A stretch of DNA of 48,164 bases, from positions 1-48,164 of the forward strand of contig JADJZB010000024.1 of the NCBI GenBank assembly GCA_016719485.1, read 5' to 3'. A program made the position numbers and the translations under genes. Below are positions 8,820 through 17,299 of this stretch, in pieces. Source of the stretch: Holophagales bacterium (GTDB lineage Bacteria > Acidobacteriota > Thermoanaerobaculia > UBA5066). The first letter of the stretch is position 1; every line of letters begins with the position of its first letter. The notes below the pieces were generated by a model. The model did no database searches. It was not told where the DNA came from and saw only the letters and a program-made list of their open reading frames with translations.

Positions 8820-9631
8820 ATGCCGTTCGCCGATCGCGGAACCCACCACCTCTCGTACGAGACGCTCGGGCGCGCCAACGCGCCGCCGCTGCTCCTCGTC
8901 ATGGGGATGAGCTTCTCGGCGCGGGCATGGGGGCCGCTGCCGGAGCGGCTGGCGCAGGAGTTCCGCGTCGTCGTCTTCGACAACCGCGGGGCGGCGGGTC
9001 GACGGCGCCGCTGCGGCCGTTCGGGATGGGCGACCTCGCCGACGACGCCGCGGCGGTGATGGAAGCCGCCGGAGCCCGGCCCGCCTCCGTCTTCGGGATC
9101 TCGATGGGCGGGATGATCGCGCTCGAGCTGGCGCTCCGGCACCCGGGCCACGTGAGTGCGCTCGCGCTCGGCGCGACGTTCGCGGGATACAGGGAGAGCC
9201 GGAAGGCGCCGCTTTCCGTGATGGCAGAGCTGATTGCCGGAGGAGCGCTGTCGCGGATGGGCTCGCACCGGCTCATCGCCGGCGCCCTCGTCTCGAAGGA
9301 GCTGGCCGGAAGCGACCTGGCGCGATTCGGGGCATGGGTCGAGGCCACAGGCCGTGTGAGCCCGCGCGTCCTCGCGCAGCAGCTGGCCGCGGTGACGGTC
9401 TGGGACGCGACGACCCGGCTCGGGGAGATCCGCGTCCCGACGCTCGCCCTCACGGGAGACGCCGACCAGCTCGTGCCGGTGGAGAACTCGCGCCGGATCG
9501 TCGAAGCGATCCCCGGCGCGCGGCTCGTCCTCCTCCCCGGGGCCGGGCACTGCTTTCCCCTCGAGCGGTTCGAGGAGACGGCGCGCGAGGTGACAGGGTT
9601 CTTCCGCGGGGCCGCCTCCCGCACTCCCTGA
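8820..9631 (+). CDS. Alpha/beta hydrolase (one frameshift)
   Basis: From ATG 8820 the first frame gives LSYETLGRANAPPLLLVMGM and RVVVFDNRGA, the strand and oxyanion region of alpha/beta hydrolases. After a shift near 8995 in a G-rich tract the frame continues with GGSTAP-like sequence, then VFGISMGGMIALELALRHP (nucleophile Ser in GISMGG), LTGDADQLVPVENS (acid Asp) and GAGHCFPLERFEE (His). The triad is complete and the reconstructed length of about 270 residues is normal. The order fits the TAP/PcaD-like group. Substrate unknown. It is followed 35 bases later by the GNAT gene on the same strand. Confidence 0.85.
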
Positions 9632-9666
9632 TTGCGGCGCTCCGCGCTCCCGAGCAAACTTGCCCG

Positions 9667-10120
9667 ATGGACGAGATCGAGATCGGCGAGGCGACGGCGG
9701 ACGAACGGGAGTGGTGCGCGCGGCTGATGGCCGCGAGCGAGCCGTGGATCACGCTGAGGCGCGGGCTCGACGTCCTCCTTCCCGCGGCTCTCGACCCCGG
9801 CTACCTCGTCCTCGTGGCGCGGCGGGGCGGAGCGCCGTGCGGGTTCATCCGGATTCACCCGCGCGGCGTGGCCGGGTCGCCGTACGTCGCGAGCGTGGCC
9901 GTGGCGGAAGAGGAACGCGGGCGCGGCGTGGGCAAGGCGCTCCTCGATGCGACCGAAGCCCGCTACCCGAAGGCGCGCTACGTCTTCCTTTGCGTGTCGT
10001 CGTTCAACACCCGTGCCCGCGCGCTGTACGAAAAGCATGGGTACCGCCTGGTGGGCGAGCTGCCCGACTACGTCGTCGACGGGTACTCCGGAGCTGCTGA
10101 TGGGCAAGAGGCTCGCGTGA
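9667..10120 (+). CDS. GNAT-family N-acetyltransferase
   Basis: About 150 residues from ATG 9667. Motif A is clear: YVASVAVAEEERGRGVGKAL, where RGRGVG forms the acetyl-CoA pyrophosphate loop. It is followed by FLCVSSFNTRARALYEKHGY, the usual motif B helix with the conserved Tyr. The C-terminus should read VDGYSELLMGKRLA with a stop at 10120; an extra base near 10089 shifts the assembled frame past it. Substrate not predictable. It converges on the M16 genes, with a GGGGTCAG-type repeat and a small hairpin between. Confidence 0.85.
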
Positions 10121-10137
10121 AGAAGGGTAGGGCAAAC

Positions 10138-10171
10138 GGGGTCAGTTCCGTCTTCCGTGTTTCAACACGGA
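10138..10171. repeat. GGGGTCAG-type intergenic repeat, copy A, with hairpin
   Basis: GGGGTCAG at 10138-10145 is followed by a 7-bp stem, TCCGTGT / ACACGGA with loop TTCA (10154-10171). It sits between the convergent GNAT (+) and M16 (-) genes. GGGGTCAG also opens the repeats at 16456 and, inverted, at 42504. The stem has no T-run on either side, so intrinsic termination is not obvious. The resemblance to REP/RAYT-type terminal sequences is from memory. Confidence 0.5.
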
Positions 10172-10212
10172 GAACGGATCATACCCCGCATGCCGTGAAA
10201 CCGTCAGGCCGG

Positions 10213-11625
10213 CTACGGCTTGATCTCCTTCACCGCCCCGTAGAGCTCGAGCTGGGAGCGGACCTCCTTGGCGTCGCCGACGACGACAACGGTCTGGGTG
10301 CTCGAGAGGAAGTGCTTCCTGCCCGCGGCCTGCACGCCCTCGGCCGTGACGGCGTTCACCTTCGGCACGAAGTCGGCGAGGGCCTCGGGCGGGAGGCCGT
10401 TGACCCAGTTGCGGGCGAGGGTTCCCGCGACCGCGCCCTGGAGCTGGTTGCGGATGAGGTAGAGCCCGCCCTGGTAGCGCTTCGCCCCCGCGAGCTCGTC
10501 GGCCGTCGGCTTCGTGGCGGCCATCCGGTCGAGCTCGTAGAAGACCTCGAGGAGCGTCGCCGCGGTGACGTCGTTGCGGACGTCGGCCTGCATCTCGAGA
10601 AGGCTCCCGGCGCGGCGCGTAGAGAAGTCGCCCGAGGGGGAATAGGTGTAGCCCTTCTCCTCGCGGATGTTCTTGACGAGGCGGCTGCCGAAGGCGTCGG
10701 CGTAGACGGTGTTCGCGACGAGGACGTCGTACCAGTCGGCATCCGAGACGGCCGGGCCGGGCCGGCCGGAGACGACGGTCGACTGGACCGATCCGGGACG
10801 GTCGACGAGAAGGAACTCGCGGCCTCGGGCGGGAGGCGACGCAGGCACTGGCGGCAGCGGGGCGCCGGCGCTCTTCCACGCCCCGAAGGCGCGGACGATG
10901 GAGGCCTTCACGACGGATTCGTCGAGGTCTCCCGCGACGACGAGGAGCGCCTGGTCGGGGCGGAAGCGGCGCGCGTGCTCGGCACCCAGGAGCGCGGGCG
11001 TCGTCTTCGCGATGGTCTCGCGGGTCGCCGTCACGACGTGGTACGGGTGGCTGCCGTAGACGGCCTTCGCGAAGGCCTTCGACGCGAGGAAATCGGGAGT
11101 CGCTTCGGCGGCTTCCAGCTCCTGCAGGGCGTTCTCCTTCGCAAGCTCGACCTCGGCCGGTGGGAAGGCGGGGGCGAGCGCGACCGCGGCGAGGAGGTCG
11201 AGGAGACGGGGGGTGCCGGTCGCGAGGGCGCTGGCGCGCAGGGTGATGGCGTCGGCGCCCGCCGAGACGCCGAGGTCGCCTCCGAGGCCCTGCAGCTCCT
11301 CGGCGATCTGGCGCGAGGTCTTCTTCGCCGTCCCTTCCTTGAGCGTGACGGCGAGGAGGTCCGAGATGCCCTCCATCCCGGCGGGGTCGACGGCCGAGCC
11401 GCCGCGGACGGCGAGGACGGCCGAGACCTTCGGGAAGCCGGGGCGCTTCACGAGCCAGACCGTCAGGCCGTTCGGAAGGGTCGACTTCGAGATGGCGGGA
11501 ACGGGGAGCGGCCGGTCGGCGCCGTAGCCGGGAAAGTCCTTCGGGAGCGGCGGCGGCTCGGCGCCGAAGGCGGCGGGGGCGAGGAGGGCGGCGGCGAGGA
11601 CGAGGACGACGTTCTGCTTCTTCAC
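10213..11625 (-). CDS. M16-family peptidase-like protein without the zinc motif
   Basis: 470 residues with a signal peptide (NVVLVLAAALLAPAAFGAEP). The N-terminal M16 domain has STLPNGLTVWLVKRPGFPKV and AVRGGSAVDPAGMEGISDLL. Where active members carry HxxEH, this one has GISDLLAVTLKEGT, so the zinc site is missing. The second domain keeps RPGSVQSTVVSGRPGPA and the R-Y-type motif around NIREEKGYTYSPSGDFSTR, which binds substrate. This is the usual non-catalytic partner of a two-gene M16B pair. The catalytic partner is encoded 10 bases upstream. The pair probably acts in the periplasm on short peptides. Confidence 0.9.
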   Translation of the reverse strand: MKKQNVVLVLAAALLAPAAFGAEPPPLPKDFPGYGADRPLPVPAISKSTLPNGLTVWLVKRPGFPKVSAVLAVRGGSAVDPAGMEGISDLLAVTLKEGTAKKTSRQIAEELQGLGGDLGVSAGADAITLRASALATGTPRLLDLLAAVALAPAFPPAEVELAKENALQELEAAEATPDFLASKAFAKAVYGSHPYHVVTATRETIAKTTPALLGAEHARRFRPDQALLVVAGDLDESVVKASIVRAFGAWKSAGAPLPPVPASPPARGREFLLVDRPGSVQSTVVSGRPGPAVSDADWYDVLVANTVYADAFGSRLVKNIREEKGYTYSPSGDFSTRRAGSLLEMQADVRNDVTAATLLEVFYELDRMAATKPTADELAGAKRYQGGLYLIRNQLQGAVAGTLARNWVNGLPPEALADFVPKVNAVTAEGVQAAGRKHFLSSTQTVVVVGDAKEVRSQLELYGAVKEIKP

Positions 11626-11635
11626 GGCGTTCTCC

Positions 11636-13056
11636 TCACTTCCCCGCCGGCGCGGCCTCGGACGGTTTCGCCGGCGCGGGCCGCCGGTCGACGACGGTGC
11701 GGTTGGCGGCCGTGAGGTACGTGGAGGCGACGCGGGCGAGGTCGGCGCTCGTGACCGCGGCGATCCGTCCGGGGAGGTCGTTCACGGTGGCCGCGTTGCC
11801 GTCGAAGAGCTGCGCGAGGCAGAGGACGACGGAGCGGTCGAGCGGCAGCTCGAGCTGGCCGTAGAGGTCGGAGACCATCTTCGTCTTCGTCCGTTCGAGC
11901 TCGGCGGCGCCGACCGAGCCCTTCGCGATGGCGGCGATCTCGGCGTCGATGGCGGCGACGACCTCCTTCGCGGTGGTGTCGGGCTTGTAGAGGCCGAAGA
12001 GGGAGAGGAGCGTGGGCCCCTCGTACGTGAAGGCGTCGTCGAGAGGCCAGTTGTGGCCTCCCTCGATGCCGAGCAGGAGCTCCCTGCCCTTGACGAGCCC
12101 CTGGTAGAGGCGCGAGGCCTCGCCCCCGGCGAGGAGGTTCCCCAGGACGGCCGCAGGGATGTCGTCCTTCGTGCCGCGGGCGGGCATCTTCCAGCCGACC
12201 GCGACGGCCGGGACGTTCGCGAGGGCGTCGGTCTGCGAGAGGGTCCGTTCCTTCGTGTTCGCCTTCTCGCTCACGTCGGGCTTCGGGGGCGCCGGGCGGG
12301 CCGGGAGAGCGCCGAAGTACTTCTCGACCTTCGCGAAGGCCTCGTCGGGCGTGATGTCGCCGACGATCGCCAGGACGGCGTTGTTCGGGCCGTAGTAGCT
12401 CTCGAAGAAGCCCTTCACGTCGGCGACCCTGGCGGCGTCGAGGTCGGCGAAGGATCCGTAGCCGTCGTGGGCGTTCTCCCACCGGTCGAAGGCGGTGCCG
12501 GCGACGTCGGTCCAGAAGAAGAGGCCGTAGGGCCTGTTCTGGACGTTGACGCGGATCTCCTCCTTGACGACCTCCTTCTGGTTCGCGAGGTTCTTCTCGG
12601 AGAAGTCGAGCGTCTTCATCCGGTCGGCCTCGAGCCAGAGGACCGCCTCGAGCGCCGAGACCGGGGCGCTGACGATGTAGTTCGTGTAGTCGTAGCGGGT
12701 CGACCCGTTGTTGATCCCGCCGCCCCCCTCGATGACCCTGTCGTACGTCCCCTTCGGGGCGTTCGGCGTCCCCTGGAACATCATGTGCTCGAAGAGGTGG
12801 GCGAAGCCGGTTCGCCCCTTCGGCTCGAGGCGGAACCCGATCCGGTAGGCGATGCAGAGGCCGAAGGTCGGGGTGGAGTGGTCTTCCGAGACGACGACGG
12901 TGAGGCCGTTCGGGAGGGTCCTCACGGCCGTCGGAATGCGCCACCCGCGCCTTTCGGCGGGGGCCGGAGCGGCGGAAGGGCGGCGGGAGCGGAGAGGGCG
13001 AGGGCCAGGGAGACGCCTGCGGCGGCCCGGGAGAGGCTGCGGGAACGGGGGCTCAT
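11636..13056 (-). CDS. M16-family zinc metallopeptidase, catalytic subunit (frameshift near the N-terminus)
   Basis: The true start is probably ATG 13056, which has AAGGAGGAA five bases upstream and begins a signal peptide (SLSRAAAGVSLALALSAPAA). A shift near 12980 moves to the frame carrying RTLPNGLTVVVSEDHSTPTF. The zinc motif HxxEH is present as FAHLFEHMMFQGT, with the downstream Glu ligand expected in ADRMKTLDFSEKNLANQKEV. The C-terminal domain has LLAGGEASRLYQGLVKGREL. Together with the zinc-less neighbour it forms an M16B heterodimer-type pair. The shift is most likely a sequencing error, since signal peptide and mature domain are both intact. Confidence 0.88.
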
Positions 13057-13170
13057 CGTTCCTCCTTGCATGAGGTGGGCACGTTAGACGACTACGGGCC
13101 GGAGCGCGCGAGGTTTCCGGGAAGCGGGAATCCCCTGCGTGGTAGGTTTGAGCCACTCGGAGGACGCTCG

Positions 13171-13716
13171 ATGAATGCCCGATTCGACCTCGCGGTCGTC
13201 GCGGCGGGGATGGTCGCGTACGGCGTGGCCGTCGTGACGGCGGCCCTGCTCGTCTTCGTCGTCTACCGCGCGAACGCCTTCATCACCCGGGAGGTGGACG
13301 AGGAGGGGCTGCTCCGGGGCGGGCACCGCTCCATCGCCATCTCCCTCGGCGCGATTCTCCTGAGCCAGGCCGTGCTCCTGCGCCACGCGGTGAACCCGGT
13401 GATGGTGATGGTGCGCGAGCTTTTCCTCGAGCCGCCGACGGTCCGCGAGGCGATGGTCACCGCACTGCGCTGCGGGGGGGTCGTGGCGCTGCTGACGCTC
13501 GTGGCGTTCGGGTCGACGGCGCTCGCGGCGTTCCTCTTCACGCGCATGACCCGCGGGCTCGACGAGCACGGCGAGATCCGCCGCGACAACGTGGCGGTCG
13601 CGATCTTCCACGCCTTCGTCCTCCTCGCGATCACCGCCGTCCTGAACGAAGGGATGGAAGACCTCGCGCGGTCCCTCGTCCCCTTCGGCTCGCGCGGCGT
13701 CCTGACGCTGCCTTGA
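13171..13716 (+). CDS. DUF350-family membrane protein
   Basis: 181 residues from ATG 13171 behind CGGAGGA. About four hydrophobic segments form two similar halves. The first has VVYRANAFITREVDEEGLLR then RSIAISLGAILLSQAVLL. The second has GLDEHGEIRRDNVAVAIFHA then VLLAITAVLNEGMEDLARSL. The (D/E)E...N-VA-AI pattern after a short loop is the DUF350 signature. The family's function is not established. The next gene starts inside its stop codon, so the two are probably co-translated. Confidence 0.78.
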   Translation: MNARFDLAVVAAGMVAYGVAVVTAALLVFVVYRANAFITREVDEEGLLRGGHRSIAISLGAILLSQAVLLRHAVNPVMVMVRELFLEPPTVREAMVTALRCGGVVALLTLVAFGSTALAAFLFTRMTRGLDEHGEIRRDNVAVAIFHAFVLLAITAVLNEGMEDLARSLVPFGSRGVLTLP

Positions 13717-14808
13717 GCCGGAGCCCCTCGCGTCCGGGCCGCGGCTGCGGCTGTTTCGCCGGCCTCGCGGTCCTCGTGATGGCCTGGCTGGTGGCGGGCG
13801 GGCTCTCCCTTCTCGAAAGACCCCGCGAGATGGCCGAAACCGACGCGCCCGGCCCGGCGCCCGACCCCGAAACGCTGCCCGAGAGCTGGAAGTCGAACCC
13901 GGGGGCGCTGCGCGAGTTCTCCCGCGCAGAGACGGATCGGCGTTACCGCCTGACGTTCGGGTTCATCGACTACCACGGCCGCACGCACCGCGTCTCCTGC
14001 CTCGTGGACCGCGAGGCCCACGCGGCCGAGCGGGCCGGGTTCGGGTACGAGCCCGAGGCCGTGTACGCGGAGCTGAACGCCGAGCTCGCCCGGCTCGTGG
14101 ACGCGGAGGTCGCCGCCCGCCGCCTCGGCTCCTGGTTCCGGATCGAGTTCTACGGCGCCGGCGGCCACCGCTGGTCGTGGAACCTTCCCGCGGGGCTGGA
14201 GGAGACCGAAAGGGCGCGTGCGCTTGCGGGCATCGAGGAACTGAAGGCGTGGCTCGACCGCGAGCTCCCGGCCACGACGACCGGATCCACGCGGCGATCT
14301 ACAAGCGACGCGGACTGCTCCTGAAGGAGAGAACCCTGTCGATCGACTACGAGCGGCTGATCCGCGACGGAACCGCGCCGCTCTCCGACTGCTACCGCGC
14401 GCTCGCCGCTTCGGGCCGCGGCTCGAACGTGAGGCAGTTCATGGGCCTCCTTCTCGCCTTCTACCAGGAGCTCGGCTACGAGATACCCCCGGACGAGGAG
14501 GAGGGCCGGCAGACCCTGGGGCTGAGGGTCCCGACGGACGTCCTCGTATCGGGCCGCGGCGACTGCGACTCCAAGGCCGTCGCGTTCGCCTCGATGTGGC
14601 GGCGCCTCCCCTCGCACCTCGTCTTCATCGTCGTCCCGGGCCACGCCCTCGTCGGCGTGGAGGCCACGGCGCTGCCGGGCGAGCAGACGGTGCGCGTGGG
14701 GAACCGGACGTTCGTCCTCTGCGAGGTCGCCGGGCCCGGCAAGCTCGCCCCGGGGCGAGATCGACGTGAAAGGGCAGCTTCGAGTACGTCCTCATCGAGC
14801 CCGCCTGA
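13713..14808 (+). CDS. Membrane-anchored transglutaminase-like protein (two frameshifts)
   Basis: A TTG at 13713 overlaps the DUF350 stop (TTGA) and opens a frame with one N-terminal membrane helix (CFAGLAVLVMAWLVAGGLSL). A region with RRYRLTFGFIDYHGRTHRVS follows. Near 14275 the frame shifts to HDDRIHAAIYKRRGLLLKER, and on to the transglutaminase-like core. There the candidate nucleophile is Cys in VSGRGDCDSKAVAFASMW and the His is in VVPGHALVGVE. Near 14760 a second shift restores the likely C-terminus GEIDVKGSFEYVLIEPA with a stop at 14808. The active site should face the periplasm. Start codon and joins are inferred; the Cys-His pair and membrane anchor are seen directly. Confidence 0.7.
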
Positions 14809-14882
14809 CCCTCCCCCTCCGTCCACCCTCTCTGCTACCATCCCGCCGCGCGCGGCGCGGCCGCGCGGTTCTTTGAGCAACT

Positions 14883-15001
14883 GGCAGCCCTGCGCTTCGG
14901 GCTGCCGGCATGAAGAGTGGCGGAGAGAGCACCGGCTCGACGACCCGCCCGCCAGACCGTAGTCCCTGCGGTGGCAAGGCCGGCCCGATCTCCCGATCGG
15001 G
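14883..15001 (+). promoter_or_regulatory. SAM-I (S-box) riboswitch upstream of metK, with flanking alternative hairpins
   Basis: The leader between 14904 and 14990 follows the S-box order. P1 5' strand is GCCGGC (14904-14909), then ATGAAGAGTGGCGGAG, GGCTCGACGACCCGCC, CCAGACC, GCGGTGGCAAGG, and P1 3' strand GCCGGC (14979-14984). The core elements match GAGxGGxGGAG, GGCCCGATGA, GGCAACC and GGTGCCAA with a few substitutions. A strong hairpin GGCAGCCC / GGGCTGCC (14883-14906) overlaps the 5' P1 strand, and CCCGATC / GATCGGG (14984-15001) overlaps the 3' P1 strand. The gene downstream makes SAM, the ligand. No T-run follows, so translational or other control is more likely than intrinsic termination. 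Confidence 0.75.
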
Positions 15002-15051
15002 ACCCATGCGCGATCGAGGCGTGGACGACTTCAGGCGAAAGGACGGCGCAA

Positions 15052-16183
15052 ATGAGCACCGAAAGCCTCGACTTCCTGCTGACCTCAGAATCCGTGACCG
15101 AGGGCCACCCCGACAAGGTGTGCGACCTCATCGCCGACGCGATCCTGGACGCGAACATCGGGCCCGACCCGTACGCCCGGGTCGCCTGCGAGGTGCTCTG
15201 CAAGGGAGGCCGCGTCGTCCTCGCCGGGGAGATCACCTCGAAGGCCGGCCTGAAGAGGCGCACCGTACGAGGAGATCGTCCGCGAGGCGATCGAGAGGAT
15301 CGGCTACGTCGACCCGTCCGAGCCGTTCCACGCCAGCGGCGTGAAGGTCCTGAACTTCCTCACGCGCCAGTCGAAGGAGATCGGCGGCGCCGTGACGAAG
15401 GCGACCGACGCGAAGAAGAAGGACCAGGGCGCCGGCGACCAGGGAATCATGTTCGGCTACGCGACCAACGAGACGCCCGAGCTGCTCCCGCTGCCGATCG
15501 TCCTCGCCCACCGCCTCACGCTCGGCCTCGCCGAGGCGCGGCGCGCCGGCGACGTGCCGTGGCTCCGCCCCGACGGCAAGTCGCAGGTGACGATCGCCTA
15601 CGAGGGAGGCAATCCGGCCCGCGTGGAGACGGTCCTCATCTCGACCTCGCACCCCGAGGGCGTCTGGCGCGAGGAGATCGAGGCGTGGGTCGCGACGAAG
15701 CTCGCGCCGAAGGCGCTCGACGGCTGGATGCGCCCCGGAATCCGCTTCCACGCGAATCCGTCCGGCTCCTTCGTCCTCGGCGGCCCCTCGGCCGACGCGG
15801 GCGTGACGGGCCGCAAGATCATCGTCGACAGCTACGGCGGCGCGGCCCGCCACGGCGGCGGCGCCTGGAGCGGCAAGGACCCCTCGAAGGTCGACCGCAG
15901 CGGCGCCTACTTCTGCCGCTGGGCCGCCCGGCAGGTCGTGAAGCAGGGCATCGCCCGGCGCGCCGAGATCCAGGTCTCGTACGCGATCGGCGAAGCGAAG
16001 CCGATGTCGGTGGCGGTGGAGACCTTCGGCACCGGAGACGCGAAGGCCGCCGCGGCGCTCGTCTCGTCGTTCGACTTCCGTCCCGCCGCGATCTGCGAAC
16101 GGCTGAACCTGCGGCGCCCCATCTACCGCTCGACGACGAACTACGGCCACTTCGGCAAGCCCGGCCTCCCCTGGGAGGAATAG
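15052..16183 (+). CDS. metK: S-adenosylmethionine synthetase (one frameshift)
   Basis: Starts at ATG 15052 after AAAGGA. The N-terminal frame gives TSESVTEGHPDKVCDLIADA (with the ATP/methionine GHPDK motif) and VACEVLCKGGRVVLAGEITS. Near 15265 one base is lost or gained, and the next frame continues YEEIVREAIERIGYVDPSEP. It then gives GAGDQGIMFGYATNE, the ATP-binding signature, plus GRKIIVDSYGG and GGGAWSGKDPSKVDRSGAY, the metal and phosphate loop. It ends FGKPGLPWEE at 16183. Reconstructed length is about 377 residues, normal for the family. It makes SAM from ATP and methionine in the cytosol. The S-box leader upstream predicts repression when SAM is plentiful. Confidence 0.95.
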
Positions 16184-16204
16184 GAACCGGCGAGCCCGGA
16201 GGAA

Positions 16205-16234
16205 AGACCGGGAGACCGGGAGACCGGGAGGAGA
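16205..16234 (+). repeat. Tandem GACCGGGAGA array, left arm
   Basis: Three near-perfect head-to-tail copies of GACCGGGAGA start about 20 bases after the metK stop. The reverse complement of the same unit recurs at 16851-16895, so the two arrays are inverted arms around about 620 bases. Confidence 0.7.
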
Positions 16235-16455
16235 CCGGCCACCGGGACGGGGGCCGGACGCGAATCGCGGAGCAGGGAGGGGCGTCCCACGGCGCCTCCT
16301 CCGCGCGCGACCCGCATCGGTCCGCCGCGCCCGGGGGGGCGCCGCCGGCGGCCTGCTCGCGGAACCGTGCGGGCCCCGCAGGTGCTCGGACGGCGCTCGC
16401 GGGACACCCCTCCCGCCCGCTCAGGACCCCGGGGCAAAGCAACGGGCAGGCCAAA

Positions 16456-16555
16456 GGGGTCAGGTCTTGATTTTCTATTTTAGCTCCGGGCAGAGGAGCG
16501 TCGCTGGACAGGGACCTCCCGTTGCCTGCGCAGAGTGTAGAGCGTAGACCAGACC
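16456..16555 (+). repeat. GGGGTCAG-type intergenic repeat, copy B
   Basis: GGGGTCAGGTCTTGATTTTC (16456-16475) is identical to the reverse complement of 42485-42504. Downstream, AGAGTGTAG followed by TAGACCAGACCCC (about 16532-16552) resembles AGAGTGTAG...ACAGACCAGCCCC in the other copy at about the same distance. The element is thus about 75-100 bases with two conserved ends and a variable middle. It lies between convergent genes. Confidence 0.7.
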
Positions 16556-16850
16556 CCCCCGGCCCCCCCTCATCGGGGCCCCTGCGGGGCTCAAAGCTCG
16601 CCGGCCGCGGGAGGGGCGGTGCGTCTCGCGAGCCGCCCCCGAGCACCGCCGGGGACCCGCTCGAGTTCGCGAGGACCGGGCGGGGATCAGGCCCGCGCGC
16701 GTGTCTGACGAGCGAAGCGAGGAGTTCGCGCGGGCCCCCCGCCCGGCCGCAGCGAGCTCGGAAGCGGGTCGGCGGAGCGCAGCAGGCGGCCGTGAGACGT
16801 ACCGCCCCGCACGCGGCCCCCCGAGGAATCGACGAGATGGTGAAGCTGGA

Positions 16851-16895
16851 CTCTCCCGGTCTCCCGGTCTCTCTCGGTCTCCCGGTCTCTCCGGG
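16851..16895 (-). repeat. Tandem TCTCCCGGTC array, right arm
   Basis: Four or five units of TCTCCCGGTC, one of them altered to TCTCTCGGTC, end just before the stop of the thioesterase gene. They are the reverse complement of the array at 16205-16234. Confidence 0.7.
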
Positions 16896-16896
16896 G

Positions 16897-17298
16897 CTAC
16901 CCCTTCTTCGCCGGGTCGAGGAAGAGGTTGACGGCGGTGGCGCGGGCGACGATCTCTCCGCCGCTCTCGCGGGTGAGGGTCGCCTCGACGTAGGCCTGGC
17001 TGCGGCCGTGCTTCACGACGACGGCCTCGCAGAGGAGCGGCTCGCCGGGGCGGGCGGCGCGCAGGTACGAGACGTTCAGGCTGACGGTGGTGAACCCGCG
17101 ACCTTCCGAGATGGAGTAGATCGCGGGGCCCATCGTGTCGTCGAAGAACGCGGCGAGGATCCCGCCCTGGACCGCGCCGAGCGGGTTCGTCATCTCTTCC
17201 GTCGGACGGAAGCGGCAACGGACCCGGCCCGAACCCTGCTCGAGCAGCTCGGCGTTGAGGTACTCGTAGGTCGGCGGCGGGATCCTCGGCGCCGTCAT
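16897..17298 (-). CDS. PaaI-type hotdog-fold thioesterase
   Basis: 133 residues. The hotdog signature reads NPLGAVQGGILAAFFDDTMG, where Gln replaces the His of the classical HGG and Asp remains on the central helix, as in many PaaI relatives. GFTTVSLNVSYLRAARPGEP and IVARATAVNLFLD complete the fold. Such enzymes hydrolyse acyl- or aryl-CoA thioesters in the cytosol; the substrate here is unknown. The start lies one base after the stop of the M2 peptidase gene, suggesting one transcript. Confidence 0.87.
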   Translation of the reverse strand: MTAPRIPPPTYEYLNAELLEQGSGRVRCRFRPTEEMTNPLGAVQGGILAAFFDDTMGPAIYSISEGRGFTTVSLNVSYLRAARPGEPLLCEAVVVKHGRSQAYVEATLTRESGGEIVARATAVNLFLDPAKKG

Positions 17299-17299
17299 C

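Larger units (their letters stand above)
16184..16896. other. Repeat-rich noncoding island between convergent metK and thioesterase genes
   Basis: About 710 bases with no supportable gene on either strand. It opens with tandem GACCGGGAGA units and closes with the same unit in the opposite orientation, holding one GGGGTCAG-type repeat in between. The rest is very GC-rich with short palindromic tracts (for example GGGGCCCCTGCGGGGC near 16575). Codon-like periodicity and ribosome sites are absent. Confidence 0.6.

Noticed and set aside
16205..16895. Possible CRISPR array from the GACCGGGAGA units
   Set aside because: The units are about 10 bases, directly abutting with no spacers, and there are no cas genes nearby.
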